Source: JBJEDU01 sp051872395 (GTDB lineage Bacteria; Bacillota_I; Bacilli_A; RFN20; CAG-826). From it: DNA of 64,000 nucleotides. Positions 52,257-61,165 of the stretch are shown here, in pieces (the stretch's first letter is position 1; each line of letters begins with the position of its first letter). Location: positions 1 to 64,000 of the forward strand of contig JBJEDU010000035.1 in the NCBI GenBank assembly GCA_051872395.1, given 5' to 3'. The notes under the pieces were generated by a model. It did not search any database. It was not told the DNA's origin and saw nothing but the letters and a program-made list of their open reading frames with translations. A program made the translations under genes and the position numbers.

Positions 52257-54158
52257 TTATTCAACTTTATCATCGATGAGGTTGAAATCAATTTGAGAAA
52301 CATCGAGATTATATCCGTATTTATTAACAGCGAAGCAAGTTGCAGCTTTATCTAAAATAAATGAATAGTAAGTATCTAAAACTTTATCATTTAAATACAA
52401 AACTGTTTTCGCTCCAAGAACGGATTCATTGTTGAATTTAAGTTTTAAATTTTGACCTTTAATGACTTCTTTTTTATTTGTCACTCTCGTCAAATTATCA
52501 AATGGAACAGTAATTTGATATTTATGTTTTCCTTCTAATAATATCGAATTAGCGATTTTGATATTATTATTCAATAATTTGAACTTAGAAACACCATTTT
52601 TAGTATTAACTAAAACATCAAATTTATTTTCTAAAAGTGGATATTTACAAGTTAACACAGTGTCCATTTCTTTATTCATTAATACTAAATTCTCTTTCTT
52701 GACATAAACAGTAATATCATCATCAACATTTAAATCAAGAAGAGGTAATTTAACACCTAAATAAGTATCACGATCACTTGTTGAAATATAAAGGAGCATC
52801 GAATCTTTTGATTTTTCAATGATTTTGATTTTCGCTTTAATTTCAATATCATCGTCTTTCTCTTTTGTTAATGAGAAATTCGCTGTATCAATTTTTAAAA
52901 CCACATCATGGACACCAGTCCAATATGAAGGAAGGACAAACGCTCTTTCGTTTTCTGTTAAAGGAATAAGTTTATCCCCAAGCGTAATTACACCATTATC
53001 TCCATCATATCTCGCTAATAAATAATTGAAATTAGTCAAACCAGAAATACGATTTTGATTATTTGCATCAAATAGATGAATGTGACGAGTGTGGAATTTA
53101 ACAGTAATGACATCGCCTTCTTTAATTTCTTTTCTTCCATCAATTTTACAAACGATAGGAATTTCTGTTTCATTAATTTTTCCATAGACGATAAGTTCAG
53201 AACCAAGTTTTTCAATAACATCGACAAAAACTTTAAAAACGTCACTTCCAGAAACTTCATCTGTTTGATAAATTTCTTCTGGACGAATACCAATTTTTAC
53301 ATCTTTGCCGATATAATCTAAACTCACTAATTGGTGAATTGTGTCTTCATGTAAAACGATTTTACAAGTCGATTCACCACTTGTTATTGTCGCATAATAT
53401 TTATTCTTTTCTTTCGATAACTTCGCATCAAATAAATTCATTTGAGGCGCGCCTAAGAAAGTCGCGACGAAAATATTTGTTGGATGGTCATATAAATTTG
53501 TTGGGGTATCAATTTGTTGAATGACACCATCTTTCATAACGACAATTTTACTCCCCATTGTCAAGGCTTCGGTTTGGTCATGGGTAACATAAATGAAAGT
53601 TGTTTGAAGTCGACGATGAAGTTTAGTAATTTCGCTTCTCATTTGAACACGTAGTTTTGCGTCTAAGTTACTTAAAGGTTCATCGAGCAAGAATACTTTT
53701 GGTTCACGAACAATACTTCTTCCTAACGCAACTCTTTGACGTTGACCACCTGAAAGAGCTTTTGGTTTACGAGTCAAATAATCAGTTAAACCTAATATTT
53801 CTGCTGCGGCTTTAATACGTCGGTCAATTTCATCATTATCAACATGAGCGAGTCTTAAACCAAATGCCATATTTTCATAAACGGTTTTATGTGGATATAA
53901 GGCATAATTTTGGAAAACCATTGTAATATCACGGTCTTTTGGAGGTAATTCGTTCACTAATGTATCTCCAATATAAAGATCACCTGAAGTAATTGCTTCA
54001 AGACCTGCAATCATTCTTAAAGTTGTTGATTTACCACATCCAGAAGGTCCAACAAAGACAACGAAATCTTTATCATCGATTTTTAAATTCAAATCGTTGA
54101 CCGCTTTGACACCTCCATCATAAACTTTGTAAATGTGGTCTAATTTTAAACTCGCCAT
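52257..54158 (-). CDS. MalK/MsmK-type sugar ABC ATPase with duplicated regulatory domain
   Basis: This is the ATPase of a carbohydrate ABC importer. Residues 1-235 are a standard nucleotide-binding domain: Walker A GPSGCGKST (37-45), signature LSGGQ (135-139), Walker B FLLDEP (156-161) and H193. Residues about 236-367 are the usual MalK regulatory OB/TOBE region. Unusually, the protein goes on to 633 residues, against about 370 normally. Residues about 373-505 repeat the regulatory pattern (IKIIEKSKDSMLLYIST echoes VDVIEKLGSELIVYGKI), followed by 125 residues of unknown type. It lies 2 bp after the YesL-like gene. Permeases and binding protein are not in the window. Confidence 0.92.
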   Translation of the reverse strand: MASLKLDHIYKVYDGGVKAVNDLNLKIDDKDFVVFVGPSGCGKSTTLRMIAGLEAITSGDLYIGDTLVNELPPKDRDITMVFQNYALYPHKTVYENMAFGLRLAHVDNDEIDRRIKAAAEILGLTDYLTRKPKALSGGQRQRVALGRSIVREPKVFLLDEPLSNLDAKLRVQMRSEITKLHRRLQTTFIYVTHDQTEALTMGSKIVVMKDGVIQQIDTPTNLYDHPTNIFVATFLGAPQMNLFDAKLSKEKNKYYATITSGESTCKIVLHEDTIHQLVSLDYIGKDVKIGIRPEEIYQTDEVSGSDVFKVFVDVIEKLGSELIVYGKINETEIPIVCKIDGRKEIKEGDVITVKFHTRHIHLFDANNQNRISGLTNFNYLLARYDGDNGVITLGDKLIPLTENERAFVLPSYWTGVHDVVLKIDTANFSLTKEKDDDIEIKAKIKIIEKSKDSMLLYISTSDRDTYLGVKLPLLDLNVDDDITVYVKKENLVLMNKEMDTVLTCKYPLLENKFDVLVNTKNGVSKFKLLNNNIKIANSILLEGKHKYQITVPFDNLTRVTNKKEVIKGQNLKLKFNNESVLGAKTVLYLNDKVLDTYYSFILDKAATCFAVNKYGYNLDVSQIDFNLIDDKVE

Positions 54159-54160
54159 AA

Positions 54161-55057
54161 TTATTCTCCTTCCTTGGTGAGTAACCCTTTGTTAACAATT
54201 TCTTTCGAATATTTTTTGTTTATGAATTTGTCAAACATCTTGAAGGCATAAAGACAAAAACATAAACTCATATGTGAAAATCCATAAAGGACAATTAATA
54301 TCAAACTAATAATTTGGATAAGTGCGATTGGAATAAAAATATAAAGAAGAAAAAATAGCGCACTAATCGCAACAAATAATAAATTTAATGGATATAAAAC
54401 AAACGATAACATCAAATTATTTTTTAATGCTGGAATAAATTTAAAATTATATAGTGTCCCCGAGGCGAGGAGATAGAGGGACAGCATGATTGAAAATAGA
54501 TATACGATAGTTAATAAAATTATTAATATCACTTTAACAAATGAAGGAATATCAGTCATTAAAGGATAAAAATAAATATTGGAAATATAAAGGAATGAAA
54601 AAAGAGAAAATATCGCACCACTTAAAAGGGAAGATTTTATATTATCTTTGATTCCAAAAAAGAAATCTTGTCCGACATTGATTTTTGGATCTTGAAACAC
54701 TAACTTCTTAATGACATAAAATAGTCCACCTAAACCAATAAATCCAATAATTAATAAAGGAATTGAAATCAAAGAAGAAATCATATTTAAAGAGAAATTT
54801 CTTAAATCGATATCGGCTTGAGTTAATGAAGTGGTATCGATTGGCTGCATCATATAAAGTTTCCAAATAAAATTAAAAGCGAAAAACGGAATAAAAAATA
54901 ACGCGCTAAGAAAAGATAAAGCGATTAATGTTCCAAATCGATGAGATAAAATATCAAAATACGCATAAAAACGATTCGATGGAAGTTTATCTCCGTTTTT
55001 TGATCGATTTTTATTGAAGAAATTATATAATTTCGTTCCTCTTTTATTTTCTGACAT
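54161..55057 (-). CDS. YesL-like (DUF624) membrane protein
   Basis: This roughly 298-residue membrane protein resembles YesL/DUF624, a family often found beside sugar ABC permeases. After a basic N-terminus it shows five to six membrane segments, the first with FGTLIALSFLSALFFIPFFAF and a paired glycine-rich IGFIGLGGLFYVIKK. I use ATG 55057, which overlaps the fructokinase end by 14 bp; an in-frame ATG six codons earlier is possible and neither has a clear ribosome site. Role unknown; genomic context ties it to sugar uptake. Confidence 0.72.
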   Translation of the reverse strand: MSENKRGTKLYNFFNKNRSKNGDKLPSNRFYAYFDILSHRFGTLIALSFLSALFFIPFFAFNFIWKLYMMQPIDTTSLTQADIDLRNFSLNMISSLISIPLLIIGFIGLGGLFYVIKKLVFQDPKINVGQDFFFGIKDNIKSSLLSGAIFSLFSFLYISNIYFYPLMTDIPSFVKVILIILLTIVYLFSIMLSLYLLASGTLYNFKFIPALKNNLMLSFVLYPLNLLFVAISALFFLLYIFIPIALIQIISLILIVLYGFSHMSLCFCLYAFKMFDKFINKKYSKEIVNKGLLTKEGE

Positions 55058-55976
55058 TTTGTTTAAATTTTTCAATTTCAGTCATTGTTGGACAAGAATC
55101 AATCGCACCCTTTTTTAAAGTAGTCAACCCTCCAACAATGTTCGCTGTGGTAAATATTTCTTTAAGTTCTTCTTTTGATAAAAGAGAATAATCTTTCTTA
55201 TCAAATGAAGATAACAAATATGAATAGAAAGCATCACCTGCCCCCGTAGTGTCAACTGGTTTAACTTTATAAGTATCAATATGTTCAAGTTTATCTTGAT
55301 AAAAATAGTAACTACCATTTCCACCATCAGATAGACAAGTGAAGATATTTTTATTAACTAAAGAAGATAGTCCTTTAATAATATCTTTTTCTCCAGTTAA
55401 TATTTCTAATTCATCAGTGGTGATTTTTAATATATCGACACTAGGAATGATGGATAAATAATATTTTTTACTTTCTTCTAAAGAAGAAAAAATATCGCTT
55501 CGATAATTGATATCAAAAGAAATTTTACATTTAGTGTTATTTTTTAAATAATCAATCATCTTAATAAGTAATTCTCTACCTTCTTTAAAAGAAAGCATAA
55601 GAGAACCAAGATGAACAATATTAATATTTGAAAAATCAAATTTTTTAAATGTTTCAAAATCTAATCGGTAATCCGCTCCATTATCGCGGTCAAATTTAAA
55701 ATCTCTTTCCCCATCGGTTAAAGTGACGATTGCTTTCGAGGTATTATATGAATCAAGCTGTAAAATTTCTAATTTCTTAAAATTTTTCGTTTTTGCGAAA
55801 TCACATAATAATTTCCCGTATCGATCTTTTCCAATCGCACCAAAAAAGCAAACATCATTACCAAATAAAGTCAAGTTAGAGGCAACATTAAAAGGCGCTC
55901 CACCTGGGAAAACTGTTTCATTTTTATTTTCATCGACGAATATATCCACTAATATTTCGCCAACACATAAAATCAT
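55044..55976 (-). CDS. PfkB-family fructokinase
   Basis: This kinase most likely phosphorylates fructose released by the two GH32 enzymes. The 310-residue protein has the N-terminal GGAPFNVASNLTLFG sugar-binding signature and the C-terminal ATP/catalytic motif DTTGAGDAFYSY, with the base aspartate. SFDINYRSDIF and ITTDELEILTGE are typical of the fructokinase branch. It lies 2 bp after the LacI gene and overlaps the YesL gene. Specificity for another ketose is possible. Confidence 0.92.
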   Translation of the reverse strand: MILCVGEILVDIFVDENKNETVFPGGAPFNVASNLTLFGNDVCFFGAIGKDRYGKLLCDFAKTKNFKKLEILQLDSYNTSKAIVTLTDGERDFKFDRDNGADYRLDFETFKKFDFSNINIVHLGSLMLSFKEGRELLIKMIDYLKNNTKCKISFDINYRSDIFSSLEESKKYYLSIIPSVDILKITTDELEILTGEKDIIKGLSSLVNKNIFTCLSDGGNGSYYFYQDKLEHIDTYKVKPVDTTGAGDAFYSYLLSSFDKKDYSLLSKEELKEIFTTANIVGGLTTLKKGAIDSCPTMTEIEKFKQNVRK

Positions 55977-55978
55977 AT

Positions 55979-56926
55979 TTAGGCCGTTTCTCCGATTACA
56001 AATTCTGTTTTTATTTTATAAAGACTATCGACTTTTTCTTTCTTTATTCTTCTAAGCAAGACATCGACAGTAACTTTTGCCATCTCTTCGATATTTTGTC
56101 TCACTGATGTAAAAGTTGGAACTTGAATCCACTTATTCATACATCCATCATAGGTAATAATATCGATTTTTTTATTAATATCATTGCAAATTCGATAAAA
56201 CGCAAATCCAAAAGCGTCACTTGTCGCAAATAAGGCATCAACGTCAGGATACTTTTCATTGAATTGCAATGATCTTAATATTTCTTCACCATGTCTAAAA
56301 TCTTCGTAATAGACATAAGATTCAAGATTGTATGCTTTAATAAAATCTAAGTAAGCATCATATCTTTTTGATACTTCACTTTCGACTTTTGGACATCCAC
56401 CTATAAACCCGATTTTGCGGTGTCCTTTTTGATATAAATATTTCAATGCTTTATAAGTTGCATCATAGTTGTCTGAAGTTATGCAAGGAACATTTTTTCC
56501 AAAGTGACGATCAATAGTCACTACTGGAAGCGATGAGTCGAAATGTCTATATTTATTATGAGTAATGAATATAATTCCATCGACTTGATTATGAGAGAGT
56601 AAATCAATAAATTCTTTTTCTCTTTCAACATCATTCGCGCTTCCAGTAATTAGAAGTTTATATCCATTGGCATGAGCTTCATTTTCTATCGCTTGAATCA
56701 TCAACGCGAAGAAAGGATGACTAACAACAGGAACACATAAGGCGATCGTCTTAGTTGAATTATCTTTAAACATCTTCCCAATTGAATTTGTTTTGTAATT
56801 CAATTCATTGATAGCTTTTTCAATTTTTATGCGAACCTCTTTAGAGACATAGCCGTTATTAAAATAACGTGAGACAGTTGATTTTGATACTCCTGCAGAT
56901 TTTGCTACATCCAAGATGCTAGACAT
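55979..56926 (-). CDS. LacI-family transcriptional regulator
   Basis: This 315-residue repressor has the N-terminal LacI helix-turn-helix (ILDVAKSAGVSKSTVSRYFN) and a periplasmic-binding-like ligand domain with HNQVDGIIFITH and GHRKIGFIGG. A very strong ribosome site (GGGAGGAAGGAG) precedes the ATG. Being in the same strand and cluster as GH32 enzymes and fructokinase, it probably responds to sucrose, fructose or a fructan product. The co-repressed promoter of the upstream enzymes is outside the window. Confidence 0.93.
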   Translation of the reverse strand: MSSILDVAKSAGVSKSTVSRYFNNGYVSKEVRIKIEKAINELNYKTNSIGKMFKDNSTKTIALCVPVVSHPFFALMIQAIENEAHANGYKLLITGSANDVEREKEFIDLLSHNQVDGIIFITHNKYRHFDSSLPVVTIDRHFGKNVPCITSDNYDATYKALKYLYQKGHRKIGFIGGCPKVESEVSKRYDAYLDFIKAYNLESYVYYEDFRHGEEILRSLQFNEKYPDVDALFATSDAFGFAFYRICNDINKKIDIITYDGCMNKWIQVPTFTSVRQNIEEMAKVTVDVLLRRIKKEKVDSLYKIKTEFVIGETA

Positions 56927-56995
56927 TATTCTCCTTCCTCCCTAATCGTTGAATAATTCTTATTATGTATAATAGAACTAATTTTGAATAATAAA

Positions 56996-57024
56996 ATTAT
57001 ATAGTAATTGTTTCGTTAGAGTAA
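56996..57024 (-). promoter_or_regulatory. Candidate promoter of the lacI-fructokinase segment
   Basis: TTACTC (57019-57024) and a perfect TATAAT (56996-57001) are separated by 17 bp on the minus strand, about 70 bp before lacI. The spacer includes AACGAAA, and AACGAT recurs near 56943; both could be parts of LacI-type sites but no full palindrome is seen. Confidence 0.45.
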
Positions 57025-57031
57025 TTATATT

Positions 57032-58921
57032 CTATCTATGAGAATACTTTTTCTTTTTGACAATTAATATAATTAATGCGCTGATAACTACAATTGAAAT
57101 AATTGAAACAAATCCGACAAGTGTGTTGCCATTACTAATGAAGTTTACATAAACGGAACCTAAAGTAGAAACAACAGCGGCACTATTCATATAGTTAATT
57201 GTTTCAACTACACCACATTTAGTAACTACGACATCATTAAGGTAATAAGTTTCACCTGGATCTACAATATTATTGTAATTATAATCATCGCTATTATTAA
57301 TGATGGTTTTCGCAGTTACATCACTTATCGCATTATATTTACTAACTATATCGTTTCTTGTTTCAGTAGATAATTGACACAATGTATCACTACCATAATT
57401 ACGCACTGTCGCATAGAATTCATCTAAGAAATTGAATGCTTTGAGTACAGAATCATTTTCTTCTTCAATATTTGAAACACCACGAACATATTTTGGATAA
57501 ACAACGCCTTTGAATGTTTGATCTGGAGTCGCATCACAGGTTTGTTTAATAATATTGTCATCGAGTTCAACTTTAATGTCATTAACATTTAAATTGAATC
57601 TAATTTCATCAATATAGGATAAACCCCATCCATCACCGGTATTATTTTCACCGATTTCTAAATAAACGGTTTTTCCAACTAAACCAGAAATATCAACAAA
57701 TACTTCGGTCATAGTATTAATCATACTTTTGCTGCTAACAATATTGGCTACACCATTATCAACGAAGTAACGCATATTATTTCCAGTAGGAGTAAATTCA
57801 AATAAAACATCTTCAGTAGTAGAGTCAATTAAACGAACATTAGCTTTCGCTGCTCCAATACGGAATGCCATATAATTATCTGTAATATTGATAGTAAATT
57901 TTGATCTTAATAATACTTTTACAGTTTCAGCAATTCCAGTCCAAGTTGGGTGAGTAGAGAAAAATTTATTACCGTGTTTATTAAATGGCATATGTTCTGC
58001 CCATTCATAACAATCTCTGGAAGAAATCATAGCGTTCCACATATCATTTGTTAATTCAAGTGTCGATGAATCTTCATTGATAGAAAGATTAGTGAAATAA
58101 TCCGCTAAAGCGATACCTTCAAAATCTAAAACCTCATAACTTTGCCAATCATTTGATCTAAATGATGCAAATTCTTCAGTTTCATTGATTTTGCTCATCA
58201 TATAGGCGTATTGACCAGCGTCTTTGTCGCCATCTGTTTGAGTGAGATAAGCATTTTTACGATAAGCCCTAATATCATTAGTAACATCCTCTGCAGTTTG
58301 ATTGAATTTCAAACCACCGAAGTTGACAATACCAAATCCGCCAGTATTATTATCGACAACACGAACTGAAATATAATGATCGACATAATCCGCTAAATCA
58401 GCGACACGAATGTATAAAGCTTCACCAGTTTTTGGATCATGAAATAAGCCAACATTCGTGAATTTTTTGATAGCAACACTACTGGTATTATCAGTGCCAT
58501 TATCAATAATTTCGACATAGAGATTTTCTTCATTCGCTCCACCGCCTAAATAGAAAGTAAGATATCTTTCTGTTTGTTTGACTGGAGTTTTTAATTGAAG
58601 CTTTGATGTATTAGCGTCTCCACTTGCGGTTATTGTTTCACCATCAGTGTCATAATTAACATCATCTACGCTTCGGTAAAAATCGATACCCTCTGGTACA
58701 AAGAATGAACGCACTGACCACCATCTACTAGTGCTGTTTGATGTAGGAAAACAACCAGTTGTTCCATCGACATATTCAAATGTATCACTACTGAATGCCA
58801 CAGAAGTAACTGGGGATTCATCTTCTGCTTTTGCAACATGACTATTATTTGCTTTCAAACCACTTGCAAATAATAATGACGCCATGAAAACAGGGACGAA
58901 TAATAATTTCTTATTTTTCAT
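57032..58921 (-). CDS. Membrane-anchored surface protein with two carbohydrate-binding-like modules
   Basis: This 629-residue protein has a signal peptide (about residues 1-33) and a C-terminal membrane helix at about 600-622 followed by KKKKYSHR, so it is displayed on the cell surface. No LPXTG motif is seen. Two copies of a roughly 150-residue module are visible at about 45-208 and 300-446: each has an LGG/IGA strand and a later D-x-S/A-x-YV/LVG-x-x-YLE/ISV segment, then DN-GG/DGWG. The same module occurs three times in the neighbouring lipoprotein. No enzyme motif was found. I infer binding of fructan at the surface. Confidence 0.72.
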   Translation of the reverse strand: MKNKKLLFVPVFMASLLFASGLKANNSHVAKAEDESPVTSVAFSSDTFEYVDGTTGCFPTSNSTSRWWSVRSFFVPEGIDFYRSVDDVNYDTDGETITASGDANTSKLQLKTPVKQTERYLTFYLGGGANEENLYVEIIDNGTDNTSSVAIKKFTNVGLFHDPKTGEALYIRVADLADYVDHYISVRVVDNNTGGFGIVNFGGLKFNQTAEDVTNDIRAYRKNAYLTQTDGDKDAGQYAYMMSKINETEEFASFRSNDWQSYEVLDFEGIALADYFTNLSINEDSSTLELTNDMWNAMISSRDCYEWAEHMPFNKHGNKFFSTHPTWTGIAETVKVLLRSKFTINITDNYMAFRIGAAKANVRLIDSTTEDVLFEFTPTGNNMRYFVDNGVANIVSSKSMINTMTEVFVDISGLVGKTVYLEIGENNTGDGWGLSYIDEIRFNLNVNDIKVELDDNIIKQTCDATPDQTFKGVVYPKYVRGVSNIEEENDSVLKAFNFLDEFYATVRNYGSDTLCQLSTETRNDIVSKYNAISDVTAKTIINNSDDYNYNNIVDPGETYYLNDVVVTKCGVVETINYMNSAAVVSTLGSVYVNFISNGNTLVGFVSIISIVVISALIILIVKKKKYSHR

Positions 58922-58942
58922 AAGTCTAGTTTTCTCCTTTCT

Positions 58943-61165
58943 TTAAAGTGTATTTATAGCGTTAGCCCAAGGAATATCTGTCACTACTGGCGGGTTACCA
59001 GTAACTTCAACTTGGGATACGGTATCAAATTTTGTTGAGACATCAATTTCAGTCTCATAATAAGTGACGATTTCATCAAAGAAGACAACTTGCCATCCTC
59101 CATCGATAACTTCATCCACTAATTCGATATATAAGTTTTCTCCAATATAATCACTTAAATCAGCAACATAAGTTACCATTGTTGCTAAGCGACAACCATT
59201 AGAAACAGATGGGAAATTAACATCCGCGAAATTATAATTTTCATATTTTGCAATCATTTCGCCATTTTCTCTTCTAACAATTACTCTCGTGGAACGACCA
59301 CCTAATTTAAATGAGATTTGTCCACTACCACCTAAGGTGAAATTAGTGGATTTAAATGAGAAGCCATTTGATTCTTCTACTCCGGCATCCCATCCATTGA
59401 AGAAGTATGTTCCAGTTTTGTTATAAGGAATTTCTTCACTCCAGAAGGTATCAAGCGAACAAATGGCCGCATTGAGATTTGGACTACCACTTGTAATGGT
59501 CCAGCCAGTGGCATCTCCAGTTTCAAATCCACCATTAACGATGTTATTATCGTAAGTCATCTTAGTAACAACTTCGATTTTGATTGTACCTACTGAAACA
59601 TTGTTATAAGCATCAGTCGCGCTGAAAGTATATAAATATGTTCCGTTTTGACTTAAATCACAAGCATAGTAATTGACATCTTCTAAAGTTGTTCCGTTTC
59701 TACTTAATGAAACTGAACGAATGACGAGATCATTTCTAACAGTGTAATCATCTTTAATAGTTGTATTTTTGATGAGTTCCACTAAATTGTATGAACTACT
59801 AGCAGAAATCATTGTTTGATAAGCGTAATCGTTTTCATCGACTGAAATGACAGGAGCGTCTCCACCTACTGGGAATGAAATAACATTGTTATAAGCATCA
59901 ATATAGGCGTTTTTCGCTACGCTATCATCGTTATATAAACTACCATCCACTAAAGAAGCTCTTTCATTAATGATGGTTTCTTGACTCAAATTAATTCTGA
60001 ATTCGTCAGCGTTAATTGCTGCAAAGCCTCCACTAGTCGCATTATCGTTAATAGTGAAATATAATGTTTGACCAATATAATTTGATAAATCGACATAATA
60101 TCTCACTAATGAAAGTGATAATTCTGGGTCTTTAAAGGCAATGTTTTTAATTTTAATTAACTCTTCGCCTGTTAAACCGTTGTTAACAGCGATATATCCA
60201 CTCGCGTCTTTAATACCACCTAATAAAACCGAAGCGTATGAGGTGTTATTGCCTTGATCGGTGACGAGGAATTTTTCACTTCTTATCGTGCCGGTTAAAT
60301 TTTCAGCATTTTTATATCCATTAAGGAAATAATTTCCACTTGCGTTATGTTTTCTATCGGTCCAGAAATTTTCACTACTTAAACTAACTGAACCTTGAGT
60401 AAAGGCATTACCTTTAAGTATTTTCCAATAAGATAAATCGCCAGTTTCAAACCCACCATTTCTTAATTCTGTCACTGGAGGGTCATTATCGATGACTTCA
60501 TCATGATATTCAATTAATTGTTCTTCTCTTTGAGTTCTTGCATCATTTAATTCTTGAGCGTTTTTCAAAATGCGAACATCATCGAGATTGACAAATGAAT
60601 AATCGATATAATCACTATTTCTATCATTATCAGTAACTTTGATATAAATGACTTTTTCAAAATAATCACTCAAATCAACAACTTGTCTAATAAGTTGAGA
60701 TTTAATGGTCGAATCATTGAAATCATCATTTGTTAATTTTGTGACTGTTTCTTGTTTTTGATTGACAATAAATGAAAGTGGTTCCGTTTTGCCGTATTCA
60801 AAAAATTCAATATAGCAATTTTCTTTATTTTTCATCGCTCCAATTTTTAAGGTAATTTGACCGATACCTTCTAAAACGAATGGATCTGAGATTAAACTAC
60901 CAGTAAATGATGGAAGAGAAGAATAACCACCTACATAACAATATGACCCTTCTTTATTTGTTGGAAGTCCGTCATTAAAAGTATCGATGTTCACAATATC
61001 TTCTTCTGTGAATGCACCTTCACCACTGACAGTCCAGCCTGTAATTCCATCTTCAAAGCTTCCGTTAGTGACACTATCAGGGAAAGAAGTAGTATCAGTG
61101 GTATCTTTTTGACAGCCAGTTAATAAAAGAGGGAGAATCAATAAGGGGAGAATCTTTTTGTTCAT
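58943..61165 (-). CDS. Lipoprotein with three carbohydrate-binding-like modules
   Basis: This 740-residue protein has a lipoprotein signal with lipobox LLTGC (Cys18). Three modules begin with NGSFEDGITGW, NGGFETGDLSYW and NGGFETGDATGW, at about residues 33-200, 235-393 and 542-703. Each ends with a DLSDYF/DLSNYIG/DLSDYIG strand and a N-DEFRI-like segment. Between the second and third is an Ig-like region (about 430-537). The N-GFE-G-W start recalls CBM4/9-like beta-sandwich modules. No catalytic site is seen. It lies 1 bp from the GH32 gene and probably holds fructan or sucrose polymers near the cell. Confidence 0.75.
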   Translation of the reverse strand: MNKKILPLLILPLLLTGCQKDTTDTTSFPDSVTNGSFEDGITGWTVSGEGAFTEEDIVNIDTFNDGLPTNKEGSYCYVGGYSSLPSFTGSLISDPFVLEGIGQITLKIGAMKNKENCYIEFFEYGKTEPLSFIVNQKQETVTKLTNDDFNDSTIKSQLIRQVVDLSDYFEKVIYIKVTDNDRNSDYIDYSFVNLDDVRILKNAQELNDARTQREEQLIEYHDEVIDNDPPVTELRNGGFETGDLSYWKILKGNAFTQGSVSLSSENFWTDRKHNASGNYFLNGYKNAENLTGTIRSEKFLVTDQGNNTSYASVLLGGIKDASGYIAVNNGLTGEELIKIKNIAFKDPELSLSLVRYYVDLSNYIGQTLYFTINDNATSGGFAAINADEFRINLSQETIINERASLVDGSLYNDDSVAKNAYIDAYNNVISFPVGGDAPVISVDENDYAYQTMISASSSYNLVELIKNTTIKDDYTVRNDLVIRSVSLSRNGTTLEDVNYYACDLSQNGTYLYTFSATDAYNNVSVGTIKIEVVTKMTYDNNIVNGGFETGDATGWTITSGSPNLNAAICSLDTFWSEEIPYNKTGTYFFNGWDAGVEESNGFSFKSTNFTLGGSGQISFKLGGRSTRVIVRRENGEMIAKYENYNFADVNFPSVSNGCRLATMVTYVADLSDYIGENLYIELVDEVIDGGWQVVFFDEIVTYYETEIDVSTKFDTVSQVEVTGNPPVVTDIPWANAINTL

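Noticed and set aside
53036..53524. Several overlapping frames on both strands within the ABC ATPase gene
   Set aside because: They are phenylalanine/lysine-rich shadows of the AT-rich ATPase gene, without initiation signals.
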